This document shows, piece after piece, positions 1 through 7,717 of a stretch of DNA of 64,000 nucleotides. Positions within the stretch are counted from its first letter, which is position 1. The number at the start of each line of letters is the position of its first letter. Source of the stretch: Lentzea atacamensis (GTDB taxonomy: Bacteria > Actinomycetota > Actinomycetes > Mycobacteriales > Pseudonocardiaceae). The stretch covers positions 124,001 through 188,000 of the forward strand of contig NZ_QLTT01000005.1 in the NCBI RefSeq assembly GCF_003269295.1. The letters are read 5' to 3'. The notes under the pieces are model-generated. The model was not told where the DNA came from. It saw only the letters and a list, made by a program, of their open reading frames with translations, and searched no databases. The translations under genes and the position numbers were made by a program.

Positions 1-2
1 CG

Positions 3-428
3 CCGCAGAAGACGACCGCGGCGATCGAAGCCGCCGGGCTGGTCGTGGCCCGGCCGGACGAGACGTTCATGCGGTGCTCGCTCGCCGGACACCCGCGGTT
101 CGACCCGCCGGCGGGCTATGCCGTGGAGGTGAGGAGGAATCCGGTCATCGGGGTGCGGGTGCTGACCCCGGACGGCGAGGAAGCGGCGAGCGGGCTGATG
201 GCCGTCGTCGGGGAAGACGCTGTCGCGCACCGCATCGAGACCGCGGAGGCACACCGGCGGCGAGGGCTCGGCAGCGTCGTCATGGGCACGCTGGTGCGGG
301 AAGCGCTGAAGGACGGGGCGGCGAACGGGTTGCTGTTCTCCTCGACCGACGGCGTGCACCTCTACCGCAGGCTCGGCTGGGAGAAGATCTCCGGCCTCGT
401 GGTGGCGCGCAACGAGGTCAGCCCGTAG
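3..428 (+). CDS. GNAT-family N-acetyltransferase, 5' end cut by window
   Basis: The reading frame is open from the first bases of the window and ends at a stop at 428, so the N-terminus is missing. A GTG at 45 lies inside the frame and is probably not the true start. The visible 140 or so residues include the acetyl-CoA loop of the GNAT fold (EAHRRRGLGSVVMGTLVREAL, the R/Q-x-x-G-x-G/A equivalent) followed by a C-terminal strand and the usual YRRLGWEK motif. The family transfers an acetyl group from acetyl-CoA to an amine; the substrate cannot be told from sequence. A strong terminator follows directly. Confidence 0.85.
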   Translation, partial: PQKTTAAIEAAGLVVARPDETFMRCSLAGHPRFDPPAGYAVEVRRNPVIGVRVLTPDGEEAASGLMAVVGEDAVAHRIETAEAHRRRGLGSVVMGTLVREALKDGAANGLLFSSTDGVHLYRRLGWEKISGLVVARNEVSP

Positions 429-430
429 AA

Positions 431-458
431 AGGCCCCCGGCGCGATCGCCGGGGGCCT
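431..458. terminator. Bidirectional hairpin terminator
   Basis: Two 12-base arms (431-442 and 447-458) pair perfectly around a CGAT loop. The hairpin sits between the stops of the convergent GNAT and DUF5130 genes. Confidence 0.8.
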
Positions 459-470
459 TCTCGGTGCAGA

Positions 471-950
471 TCAGGAACGCGGTGCGTTGCCCGCCTGGTC
501 GGTCAGCATGCGCAGGCCAGACACGAGGCCGCCCGCGAGGTCGCCCTCCTTGAAGGACGCCACCATGCTCATCACCGCGAGCTTGGCGCCGCGGTCGGCG
601 ATGCGGCGGTGCGACTCCTCGCCCGTCACGATCTCGACGACGCGCTCGCCCGGCGACACGGCCACGAGGACGTGGTGCGACGGACGGTCGGTGGAGGCGT
701 GCAGCTCTTCGGCGCGCTCACGCGAGGACGAGCCGAGCTCGCCCAGGTAAACGCTGAAGTCCAGGCCCGTGGTGCGGCTGGAGAGCGTCAGCGCCTCGTC
801 CAGCTGCGCGAGCTGGGCCGGCGTGAACGGCAGCTCCGGCGCGTGCGGCTCGTACATCTTCGCGACGGAGACACGGCCGCTGTTCGTCACGACCGCGCCG
901 AGGGGCAGCGTCGACGGGTCGACGGCCTCGATCGCCTTACCAGTTGCCAC
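471..950 (-). CDS. DUF5130 family protein (TPM-like; possible respiratory supercomplex factor)
   Basis: This 159-residue protein starts at GTG 950 with a GGAGG ribosome site at 956-960. It resembles the actinobacterial DUF5130 family, which has a TPM-like fold (conserved SGRVSVAKMYEPH near residue 25, HHVLVAVSPGERVVEIVTG in the middle). No signal peptide or membrane span is visible. It overlaps the 3' end of the ctaJ-like gene by 14 bases, so the two are translated together. From memory, the equivalent mycobacterial neighbours were both found with the cytochrome bcc-aa3 supercomplex; a role there is an inference from this pairing. Confidence 0.75.
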   Translation of the reverse strand: MATGKAIEAVDPSTLPLGAVVTNSGRVSVAKMYEPHAPELPFTPAQLAQLDEALTLSSRTTGLDFSVYLGELGSSSRERAEELHASTDRPSHHVLVAVSPGERVVEIVTGEESHRRIADRGAKLAVMSMVASFKEGDLAGGLVSGLRMLTDQAGNAPRS

Positions 951-1182
951 GGGCGCCTCCCTTGGCGGTCGAGCCCGACGTGGCGGGCTCGGCGGTGCTG
1001 TGGTGGTGCACGCTCAGCCCCGCGGGGTTCGCGCTCCACCACACCGGGGCGTAGCCCCACTCCTGGCCGGGCCGGTACCGGGGAATCCGGGTGGCCTTTG
1101 GCCTCACCGTCAGCAGCGCGATCACGCCGTACAGAGCCAGCGGGATCAGCGCGAAGACGAGGACGGTCTCCACGATGGTCAC
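937..1182 (-). CDS. ctaJ: Small aa3-type cytochrome oxidase subunit CtaJ-like
   Basis: This 81-residue protein starts at GTG 1182. It has one membrane span (about residues 4-27) and then a polar tail with the motif YRPGQEW.YAPVWWSANP, which I associate with CtaJ, the accessory subunit of the actinobacterial bcc-aa3 supercomplex. Homologues are short with one N-terminal helix, matching this length. It is followed, with a 14-base overlap, by the DUF5130 gene. The Ala/Thr-rich end (residues 62-81) is probably disordered. The assignment rests on motif memory and context, not alignment. Confidence 0.7.
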   Translation of the reverse strand: MTIVETVLVFALIPLALYGVIALLTVRPKATRIPRYRPGQEWGYAPVWWSANPAGLSVHHHSTAEPATSGSTAKGGARGNW

Positions 1183-1202
1183 GGCGGGTACGGTAGCCGA
1201 AC

Positions 1203-2405
1203 TCAGCCGCGCGTGAGCGGCCGGGCCAGCGTGATCGCGGTCAATCCCACGATCGTGCCCGCCACGACGTAGACGGCCCCCAGCGACGTCCACGACGCCA
1301 GCGGTCCGGCGAGGCCCGCGCCCAGCGGCGACAGACCCCACGCCAGCACGCGGTACGCGCTCGTCACGCGGCCCATCATCGGGCCTGGTGTGAGCCGTTG
1401 GCGGCGGGTCGCGGACAGCACGTTCCAGCCCGCGGACGCGACGCCGAAGAGCACGCACGCGAGCACGGCCACCACCAGCCACGGCACGAGGCCGAACAAC
1501 GCGAACGCGGCACCCAGCAGCGCCAGGAACCCGACCATCACCCGCCCGGCACCCCACCGGGACGCGAGCCGCGGGGAGACCCAGGCGCCTAGCAGAGCAC
1601 CGGCCGCCATGCACACGACCAGGCCGGGAACCACCGGTTCGGCGAGGCGGAGCACCTGGATGGAGTAGAGCGCCAGCATGGCGTTGACAGCCGCTGCACA
1701 GAGAGCTGTGATTGCGACCGCAACTACCAGTGACCGCAGACCAGGGGTCCGCAGCAGGAACCGCGCGCCCTCCACCAGCTGCCCGCGAAGATCGCCCCCA
1801 GATCGCTCTGGAGCGACGTCTGGCACGCGGGACACCAGCAGGGCGGCGACGACGAAGGAGGCGGCGTCCAGCGCGAAACAGGCGGCCGGCGCCCACCAGA
1901 ACAGGACCGCGGCGGCCAGCGGACCGGCGAGGTCCATGCCGACCGTCTCGACCGCGACGAACCTGCCGTTCGCCGCCTCCAGGTCGTCCGGCCCCGCCAG
2001 TTCGACGAGGAGGACCTGTGACGCCGAGTCCGCGAACGTCTCGGCGGAGGTCAGCACGAAAGCTGTGGCGCACAGGACGAGGACCGTCGCGTGTCCGGTG
2101 TGGACCGCCAGCGCGAGCAGTCCGGTCACCCCGGCGCGCAGCCAATGTGCCACCACGACAACGGTTCGGGGCCGCCAGCGGTCCACGAGCACCCCGGCGG
2201 GCAGCGCGATGAGCAACCACGGCAGCGTCGTGGCGACGGCCACCGCGGACACGGCGAGCGGGCTGCGGGTGCTCGCGGCGGTGAACAAGGGCAGCGCGAC
2301 GATGCGCACGCCGTCCCCGACGAGCGACACCGCCCAGGCGCCCGTGAGCGCTCGGAAACCACGTCCGTGCAGGCCATTCGCGGTATGACGCACGTCACGT
2401 TCCAT
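1203..2405 (-). CDS. MFS transporter (enterobactin-exporter/MFS_3-like)
   Basis: A 400-residue protein with about 12 hydrophobic spans and the MFS signature between helices 2 and 3 (GVLVDRWRPRTVVV). The layout and the motif near the middle of the chain fit the drug/siderophore exporter branch. It is 20 bases upstream of ctaJ on the same strand, so read-through is possible. Substrate unknown. ATG at 2405 gives a charged, short cytoplasmic N-terminus, as expected for this family. Confidence 0.85.
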   Translation of the reverse strand: MERDVRHTANGLHGRGFRALTGAWAVSLVGDGVRIVALPLFTAASTRSPLAVSAVAVATTLPWLLIALPAGVLVDRWRPRTVVVVAHWLRAGVTGLLALAVHTGHATVLVLCATAFVLTSAETFADSASQVLLVELAGPDDLEAANGRFVAVETVGMDLAGPLAAAVLFWWAPAACFALDAASFVVAALLVSRVPDVAPERSGGDLRGQLVEGARFLLRTPGLRSLVVAVAITALCAAAVNAMLALYSIQVLRLAEPVVPGLVVCMAAGALLGAWVSPRLASRWGAGRVMVGFLALLGAAFALFGLVPWLVVAVLACVLFGVASAGWNVLSATRRQRLTPGPMMGRVTSAYRVLAWGLSPLGAGLAGPLASWTSLGAVYVVAGTIVGLTAITLARPLTRG

Positions 2406-2612
2406 CAGTTTGAACGCTACAGAGCGTGTCCATACCGGCCAGTAGAGGCAATGAGTGCTCTCGTGCGGCGCAGCGGTTACACCCGGTCAGGCCTCACCCG
2501 GTCGGATGCGAACGGGTGCCGGTTTGGGGTCTTGTTCCCGGAACACCCACCTCTTAGCTTTTCACCTATACGGGTCTTGCGCACCCGCCCCGAGAGTCCT
2601 GGAGGACACAAA
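2406..2612. other. Divergent intergenic region with palindrome
   Basis: The 207 bases hold no gene. A 13-base near-palindrome TGTTCCCGGAACA lies at 2533-2545, and TATACG at 2567-2572 is a possible -10 element for the repeat protein gene. No clear -35 match is visible. Confidence 0.35.
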
Positions 2613-3290
2613 ATGTTCACGATGACCCGCCCCCAGGCCCTGTCCATCACTCTTCCGAGCTACAAGGACGATTCAGTGCGTATCACGGCAAGTGACTCCG
2701 TTCGCATCACGGCGAGCGACTCCGTTCGGATCACTGCGGCCGATTCGGTGCGCATCACTGCCGCAGACTCGGTGCGGATCACGATGGCAGACTCGGTCCG
2801 CATCACGGCGAGCGATTCGGTCAGGATCACGATGTCCGATTCGGTGCGAATCACTGCGCGTGAGGACTCCGTTCGGATCACCGCGCGGCAGGACTCGGTC
2901 AGGATCACGGCGCGTGAGGACTCGGTTCGCATCACGGCGAGCGACTCCGTCCGGATCACGATGGACGACTCGGTCCGGATCACGGCCCAGGACTCGGTGC
3001 GCATCACCATGGACGACTCGGTCCGGATCACGGCTCAGGACTCGGTGCGCATCACCATGGACGACTCGGTCCGGATCACGGCCCAGGACTCGGTGCGCAT
3101 CACCATGGACGACTCCGTGCGCATCACCGCGCACGACGACAGCGTCCGCATCACGGCCCAGGACAGCGTCCGCATCACGATGGACGACTCCGTGCGCATC
3201 ACGGCACACGACGACAGCGTCCGCATCACGGCACTCGACGACTCGGTGCGCATCACGGCGCGCCAGGACGACTTCTCCCTCGCGGCCTGA
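2613..3290 (+). CDS. DSVRIT octapeptide-repeat protein, unknown function
   Basis: The 225-residue protein starts at ATG 2613 with a GGAGGA ribosome site at 2601-2606. After a 19-residue leader (MFTMTRPQALSITLPSYKD) it consists of 24 copies of DSVRIT followed by two or three variable residues, giving 17 units of 8 and 7 units of 9 residues, and ends in DDFSLAA. Position 7 is only Ala or Met, and from unit 11 the two nearly alternate. There is no cysteine, signal peptide or membrane span. The alternating Val/Ile/(Ala,Met) against Ser/Arg/Thr predicts one short beta strand per unit with Asp at each turn, that is, a beta-roll or beta-solenoid. I do not recognise the family. The upstream frame is open to 2091 but the ribosome site fixes this start. 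Confidence 0.8.
   Translation: MFTMTRPQALSITLPSYKDDSVRITASDSVRITASDSVRITAADSVRITAADSVRITMADSVRITASDSVRITMSDSVRITAREDSVRITARQDSVRITAREDSVRITASDSVRITMDDSVRITAQDSVRITMDDSVRITAQDSVRITMDDSVRITAQDSVRITMDDSVRITAHDDSVRITAQDSVRITMDDSVRITAHDDSVRITALDDSVRITARQDDFSLAA
2670..3266 (+). repeat. In-frame tandem array of 24- and 27-base units
   Basis: Twenty-four units encode DSVRIT-x2/3. Because the period is a multiple of three, all other frames stay open, which gives false antisense frames here. Several units around 2960-3120 are nearly identical pairs (MD/AQ types), pointing to recent duplication by slippage or unequal crossing over. Confidence 0.9.
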
Positions 3291-3304
3291 CCCGACCAGG
3301 CAGA

Positions 3305-3973
3305 TCAGGCCGCGGGTTCACCCAGGTACGGCAACCACTGCGGATCAGCCTCGGCCACGCCGGCGAGCAACCGCCAGTGCGGGCCACGTGGCGCCGCGGG
3401 CACGACGCGCAGCCGCCACCCCAGTTCGGACAGCAGTTTGTCCGCCTTGCGGTGGTTGCACTTCGCGCAGCAGGCGACGCAGTTGGTCCAGGTGTGAGGT
3501 CCGCCACGCGAGCGCGGCACGACGTGGTCGATCGTCTCGGCCCGCCCGCCGCAGTAGGCGCAGCGATAACGGTCGCGGTGCATGAGCCCGGCACGGGTCA
3601 TCGGCACGCGACCGCGATAGGGAACGCGAACGTACGTGCTCAGCCGGATCACGGACGGCACGAGCACCTCGGACTTCGACGAGTGCAGCACCAGCCCTGA
3701 GGCGTCTCCGTGCACGACCTCGGCTTTGCCGCACACCACCAGCACGACCGCCCGGCGCAGTGACAACGCCGTGAGCGGCTCGAACGTGGCGTTCAGCAGC
3801 AGGACCTTGCGTCTTCCCCAGGGGAAAACCGCCGGCGTCTGACCGGAACCTTCCCCGTCTCGATCCCCATCGGGCACTGCCCGCAGCTCGGCCTGTTTTC
3901 GGCATGGGGGGACCGTCGACGCCATCTCGCCTGGTGGCGAGGCGCCGATAGGGGTCGGTTGTCGGTCTGGCAC
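3305..3973 (-). CDS. HNH endonuclease
   Basis: A 222-residue protein. The N-terminal 55 residues are low-complexity and may be over-called. After WGRRKVLLLNATFEPL comes a conserved actinobacterial module, then the HNH nuclease core near residues 140-190: CAYCG, TIDHVVPRSRGG, TNCVACCAKCNHRKAD. Both CxxC pairs of the zinc site and the catalytic DH are intact. The family is a widespread chromosomal housekeeping-type HNH protein in actinobacteria whose role is unsettled. The gene converges on the repeat protein gene with only 14 bases between the stops. Confidence 0.85.
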   Translation of the reverse strand: MPDRQPTPIGASPPGEMASTVPPCRKQAELRAVPDGDRDGEGSGQTPAVFPWGRRKVLLLNATFEPLTALSLRRAVVLVVCGKAEVVHGDASGLVLHSSKSEVLVPSVIRLSTYVRVPYRGRVPMTRAGLMHRDRYRCAYCGGRAETIDHVVPRSRGGPHTWTNCVACCAKCNHRKADKLLSELGWRLRVVPAAPRGPHWRLLAGVAEADPQWLPYLGEPAA

Positions 3974-4124
3974 GCGACCACCTCCACCGGTTCAGCCATA
4001 GGAGACCACACTTACCAGCAAAAAATCACGTGTGATAAGTGACGCGTCATGGATGTGTGATCGAACTGAAGGTGAACCAGCTCCCTATCGGAGATGGTTT
4101 TCATCACCCGCTACTCTTGACAAG

Positions 4125-6221
4125 GTGACAGAGGCACCCTCCACCCCCTTGCCTGCGACGGTCTCCTACCCGGTCGCGGAGCGGCTAAACCTCGTCGAGC
4201 AGATCCACGGTCGTGACGTGGCCGACCCGTACCGCTGGCTCGAGGACACGAGCGACCCGCGCACGGAGGCGTGGTCGCAGGCGCAGGACGTGCTCGCACG
4301 CTCCTGGTTGGACGCGATGCCCGGCCGTGCGCGCCTGGACGACCGGCTGAAGGAGCTGATGCGCACGGGGTCGGTGTCCATCCCGGCCTGGCGCGCGGGC
4401 AGGGCGTTCTTCACCCGCCGCGGCCCCGAGCAGGACCACCCCGTCGTCATGGTGCGCGAGACCGACGGCACCGAACGCGTGCTGGTCGACGTGAGCGCGC
4501 TCGACCCGTCCGGCAAGACCACGCTGGACGGTTGGTCGCCCAGCCTCGAGGGCACGCGCCTCGCGTACCAGGTGTCGATCGGCGGCAACGAGCACTCGCT
4601 GCTGCACGTCGTCGACGTCGAGTCCGGCGAGCTCATCGAGGGGCCGATCGACCGGTGCCGCTACTCCGCCATCGGCTGGCTGCCCGGTGGCGAGGAGTTC
4701 TACTACGTGCGCCAGCTCGACCCGGCGCTGCTGCCCGAGGACGAGAAGCTCTTCCACCGCCGCGTGTGGCGCCACCGCGTGGGCGCCGACCCCGCCACGG
4801 ACCTCAACGTGCACGGTGACGGCCTCGGCCACACCTACTACTACGGCCTCAACCTGTCGCAGGACGGCCGCTGGCTCGTCGTCAACGGCGCCCCCACCAC
4901 GATGCGGCACGACTCGGTGTGGATCGCCGACCTGCACGGCGACGGCGAGCTCAGGCCGATCATCCTGTCCGAGGCCGGTGAGCGCTGCGAGGCGTTCGTC
5001 GCGCGTGACGGCAAGCTCTACCTGCATACCTCGCTGAACGCACCGCGGCTGCGCCTGTGCGTGGCGGACCCGGCCAACCCCACCGAGTGGACCGAGCTCA
5101 TCAGCGAGGAAAAGGACTCCGTGCTGGACGGTGTGCGCTGGCTGAACGGCGACCTCGTCGTCCTGCGCACCCGGCACGCGGTGTCCGAACTGCACCTGCA
5201 CGACGCCGCGACCGGCGCGCACAAGCAGGTGATTCCGCTGCCCGGAACGGGTTCGGTGCACGGCATGTCCGTTGTGGACGCCGCCACCGGCCACGACCAG
5301 GACACGGTGTGGTTCGGGTGGACCGACTTCGTGACACCGCAGTCGGTGTACCGGTTCTCCGCGTCCACCGGCGAAACCGTGCTGCACGAGGCTGCTCCCG
5401 GCCGGGTCGAGCTGCCGTCCGTGACGACGCAGCAGATCGCGTACACGTCCAAGGACGGCACGACGGTCCGCATGTTCGTCGTGAGCGGTGAGCAGAAGCC
5501 CGACCTGCCCCGTCCCGCGCTGGTCACCGGCTACGGCGGCTTCGCGATCGGCCGCGGCCCCGGCTACGGCGCGACCACGCTGGCCTGGGTGGAAGCGGGC
5601 GGCGTGTGGGTGCACGTGTCGTTGCGCGGCGGCGACGAGGAAGGCGAGGAGTGGCACGTCGCCGGCATGCGTGCCAACAAGCAGAACGTGTTCGACGACT
5701 TCCACGCCGCCGCCGAGCGGTTGATCAGGGACGGCTGGACCACACCGCAGCAGCTCGCCATCATGGGCGGCTCCAACGGCGGTCTGCTCGTCGGCGCCGC
5801 CCTCACCCAGCGTCCCGAGCTCTACGCGGCCGTGGTGTGCTCAGCGCCACTGCTCGACATGGTGCGCTACGAGAAGTTCCTGCTCGGACGGTTGTGGGCC
5901 GAGGAATACGGCAGCGCGAGCGTTTCCGAGGAGCTCGACTGGCTGTTGTCCTACTCTCCGTACCACCGCGTGGAAGCCGATGTTGAGTACCCTTCGGTGC
6001 TGTTCACGGTGTTCGAGTCGGATTCTCGTGTGGACCCCAACCACGCCAGGAAGATGTGCGCGGCACTGCAGCACGCTTCGACAAGCGATCCGGCCAAGCA
6101 CCCGGTGCTGATCCGCCGCGAGACCGAGGTCGGTCACGCGGGCAGGTCGGTCAGCCGGACCGTCGCTCTCGCCGTGGACCAGTTGACGTTCCTGGCCAAT
6201 GCCACGGGCATGGAGTTGTAG
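4125..6221 (+). CDS. Prolyl oligopeptidase family serine peptidase (S9A)
   Basis: I choose GTG 4125, giving 698 residues. A -10 motif TACTCT at 4112-4117 ends seven bases before it, so the message is probably leaderless; the frame is open to 4032 but the extra residues are unlike the family. The N-terminal part (to about 415) is the beta-propeller, preceded by the family opening DPYRWLED. The C-terminal alpha/beta-hydrolase holds the triad: Ser550 in GGSNGG, Asp633 in SDSRVDP, His671 in VGHAGR. It cleaves short peptides after proline in the cytoplasm. No signal peptide. The mscS-like gene follows 13 bases later. Confidence 0.9.
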   Translation: MTEAPSTPLPATVSYPVAERLNLVEQIHGRDVADPYRWLEDTSDPRTEAWSQAQDVLARSWLDAMPGRARLDDRLKELMRTGSVSIPAWRAGRAFFTRRGPEQDHPVVMVRETDGTERVLVDVSALDPSGKTTLDGWSPSLEGTRLAYQVSIGGNEHSLLHVVDVESGELIEGPIDRCRYSAIGWLPGGEEFYYVRQLDPALLPEDEKLFHRRVWRHRVGADPATDLNVHGDGLGHTYYYGLNLSQDGRWLVVNGAPTTMRHDSVWIADLHGDGELRPIILSEAGERCEAFVARDGKLYLHTSLNAPRLRLCVADPANPTEWTELISEEKDSVLDGVRWLNGDLVVLRTRHAVSELHLHDAATGAHKQVIPLPGTGSVHGMSVVDAATGHDQDTVWFGWTDFVTPQSVYRFSASTGETVLHEAAPGRVELPSVTTQQIAYTSKDGTTVRMFVVSGEQKPDLPRPALVTGYGGFAIGRGPGYGATTLAWVEAGGVWVHVSLRGGDEEGEEWHVAGMRANKQNVFDDFHAAAERLIRDGWTTPQQLAIMGGSNGGLLVGAALTQRPELYAAVVCSAPLLDMVRYEKFLLGRLWAEEYGSASVSEELDWLLSYSPYHRVEADVEYPSVLFTVFESDSRVDPNHARKMCAALQHASTSDPAKHPVLIRRETEVGHAGRSVSRTVALAVDQLTFLANATGMEL

Positions 6222-6234
6222 GAGGCACGACCAC

Positions 6235-7137
6235 GTGACGAGTCCAGTGGATGACGTCGCGAACAAGACCGCGCAGGCGGTCGGGTTCTTCGAGAAGTAC
6301 GGCCCGATGATCCTGACGGGCGCGATCAAGATCGTCGTGATCCTGATCGTCGCCATGGTGCTCAGGGCCATGCTTCGCAAGGTCATCGACCGGATCACCA
6401 CCCCCGGCAAGGAAGGCAAGAAGCCGGGGCTGCTCAAGCCGTTGCGCGAGAGGGCGCCCCAGGCGCTCGGAAACCTGATCTCCGAGCGCAGGGAGCAGCG
6501 CGCCAAGACGATCGGCTCGGTGCTGAAGTCCGTCGTCACGATCATGATCTTCGGAATAGCGTTCCTGGAGATCATGATCGTGGTCGGCATGGACATCACG
6601 CCGATCCTGACCTCGGCGGGCATCCTGGGCGTCGCGCTCGGCTTCGGCGCCCAGAACCTGGTCAAGGACTTCCTGTCCGGCATGTTCATGCTGTTGGAGG
6701 ACCAGTACGGCGTCGGCGACGTCGTGGACCTGGGCCCTGCGACCGGCACCGTCGAGGCCGTCGCGCTGCGCACCACGACGATCCGGGACACGAGCGGCAC
6801 CGTCTGGTACGTCCGCAACGGCGAGATCCTGCGCGTCGGCAACTCGTCGCAGGGCTTCGCGGTCGCCGTCGTCGACCTGCCGCTGAGCTACGGCGCGAAC
6901 CTCGCGGAGGCCACCCAGGTGCTCGAGCGCAAGGTCGCCGAGGTGGCGGAGAAGGATCCGGTCAAGTCGGACATCACGGCCAAGCCCGACGTCCTCGGTG
7001 TCGAGAAGTTCACGCCGGACGGCATCACGTTGCGCGTGACCGTGAAGACGCGGCCCGGCCGGCAGTGGGCGGTCCAGCGTAACCTGCGCGCGCAGCTGAT
7101 GCCCGCGCTGGAGGAGGCCGGCTTCACCGCCAAGTAA
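6235..7137 (+). CDS. Small-conductance mechanosensitive channel family protein (MscS)
   Basis: A 300-residue protein starting at GTG 6235 with GGAGG at 6221-6225. It has membrane spans around residues 20-45 and 95-150, and then the pore-lining and beta-domain signature [35 protein letters not shown] typical of MscS. The C-terminal cytoplasmic vestibule follows. It releases solutes on osmotic downshock. It probably shares a transcript with the peptidase gene just upstream. Confidence 0.9.
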   Translation: MTSPVDDVANKTAQAVGFFEKYGPMILTGAIKIVVILIVAMVLRAMLRKVIDRITTPGKEGKKPGLLKPLRERAPQALGNLISERREQRAKTIGSVLKSVVTIMIFGIAFLEIMIVVGMDITPILTSAGILGVALGFGAQNLVKDFLSGMFMLLEDQYGVGDVVDLGPATGTVEAVALRTTTIRDTSGTVWYVRNGEILRVGNSSQGFAVAVVDLPLSYGANLAEATQVLERKVAEVAEKDPVKSDITAKPDVLGVEKFTPDGITLRVTVKTRPGRQWAVQRNLRAQLMPALEEAGFTAK

Positions 7138-7276
7138 GACGCACGCGGCGCCGGGTGAGTTAGAACACCCATTCGAGACGATGATCACTCGGCGTCCTGC
7201 CAGCTCACGCCTGTGTGGCGGAACCAATAGCCGGGGCGGCCTGCGGGCGGTGGCTCGCGTGAGTCAGGATGGTTGT

Positions 7277-7660
7277 GTGGGCAACCCGGTGAGCTTCTTC
7301 GAACAGGTCGGTGGCGAGGAGACGTTCCACCGCATCGTGGCGCGCTTCTACAAAGAGGTGAAGGCCGACGACGTCCTGCTGCCCCTGTACCCGGAAGAGG
7401 ACCTCGGACCTGCGGAGGAGCGCCTGCGGCTGTTCCTCATGCAGTACTGGGGCGGCCCCCACACCTACTCGGAGAACCGGGGCCACCCGAGGCTGCGGAT
7501 GCGTCACGCGCCGTTCAAGATCGGACCGATCGAACGCGACGCGTGGCTGCGCTGCATGCGGATCGCCGTCGACGAGGCAGGGCTCGACGAGGCCCACCGC
7601 AAGCAGCTCTGGGACTACCTGGAGATGGCCGCGAACAGCCTGATGAACAGCTGGTCTTGA
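7277..7660 (+). CDS. glbO: Group II truncated haemoglobin GlbO
   Basis: The 127-residue protein begins at GTG 7277 with AGGA six bases upstream; an in-frame GTG at 7259 is an alternative. It carries family landmarks: [29 protein letters not shown] with the haem-contacting residues, and ERDAWLRCM. The Tyr of the B10 region, the Trp of WGGP and the proximal His of HAPF are present. GlbO-type globins bind oxygen and are linked to respiration and redox protection. The GH13 gene follows 57 bases later. Confidence 0.93.
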   Translation: MGNPVSFFEQVGGEETFHRIVARFYKEVKADDVLLPLYPEEDLGPAEERLRLFLMQYWGGPHTYSENRGHPRLRMRHAPFKIGPIERDAWLRCMRIAVDEAGLDEAHRKQLWDYLEMAANSLMNSWS

Positions 7661-7717
7661 TCGCCCGTCACCCGATCGGTCCCTTTCGCAGCGAGACGAA
7701 TGGCAGGATGACTCCCC

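Noticed and set aside
2660-3256. Antisense frames across the DSVRIT array
   Set aside because: The repeat period is a multiple of three, so every frame stays open. Only the plus frame has a ribosome site and terminal non-repeat residues.
2670-3266. CRISPR array
   Set aside because: Units are contiguous and codon-phased with no unique spacers, and no cas genes are present.
2613-3290. Modified-peptide (RiPP) precursor with multiple cores
   Set aside because: The leader-plus-repeat layout fits superficially, but there is no ATP-grasp, radical SAM, cyclodehydratase or protease gene nearby, so it was kept only as a weak alternative.
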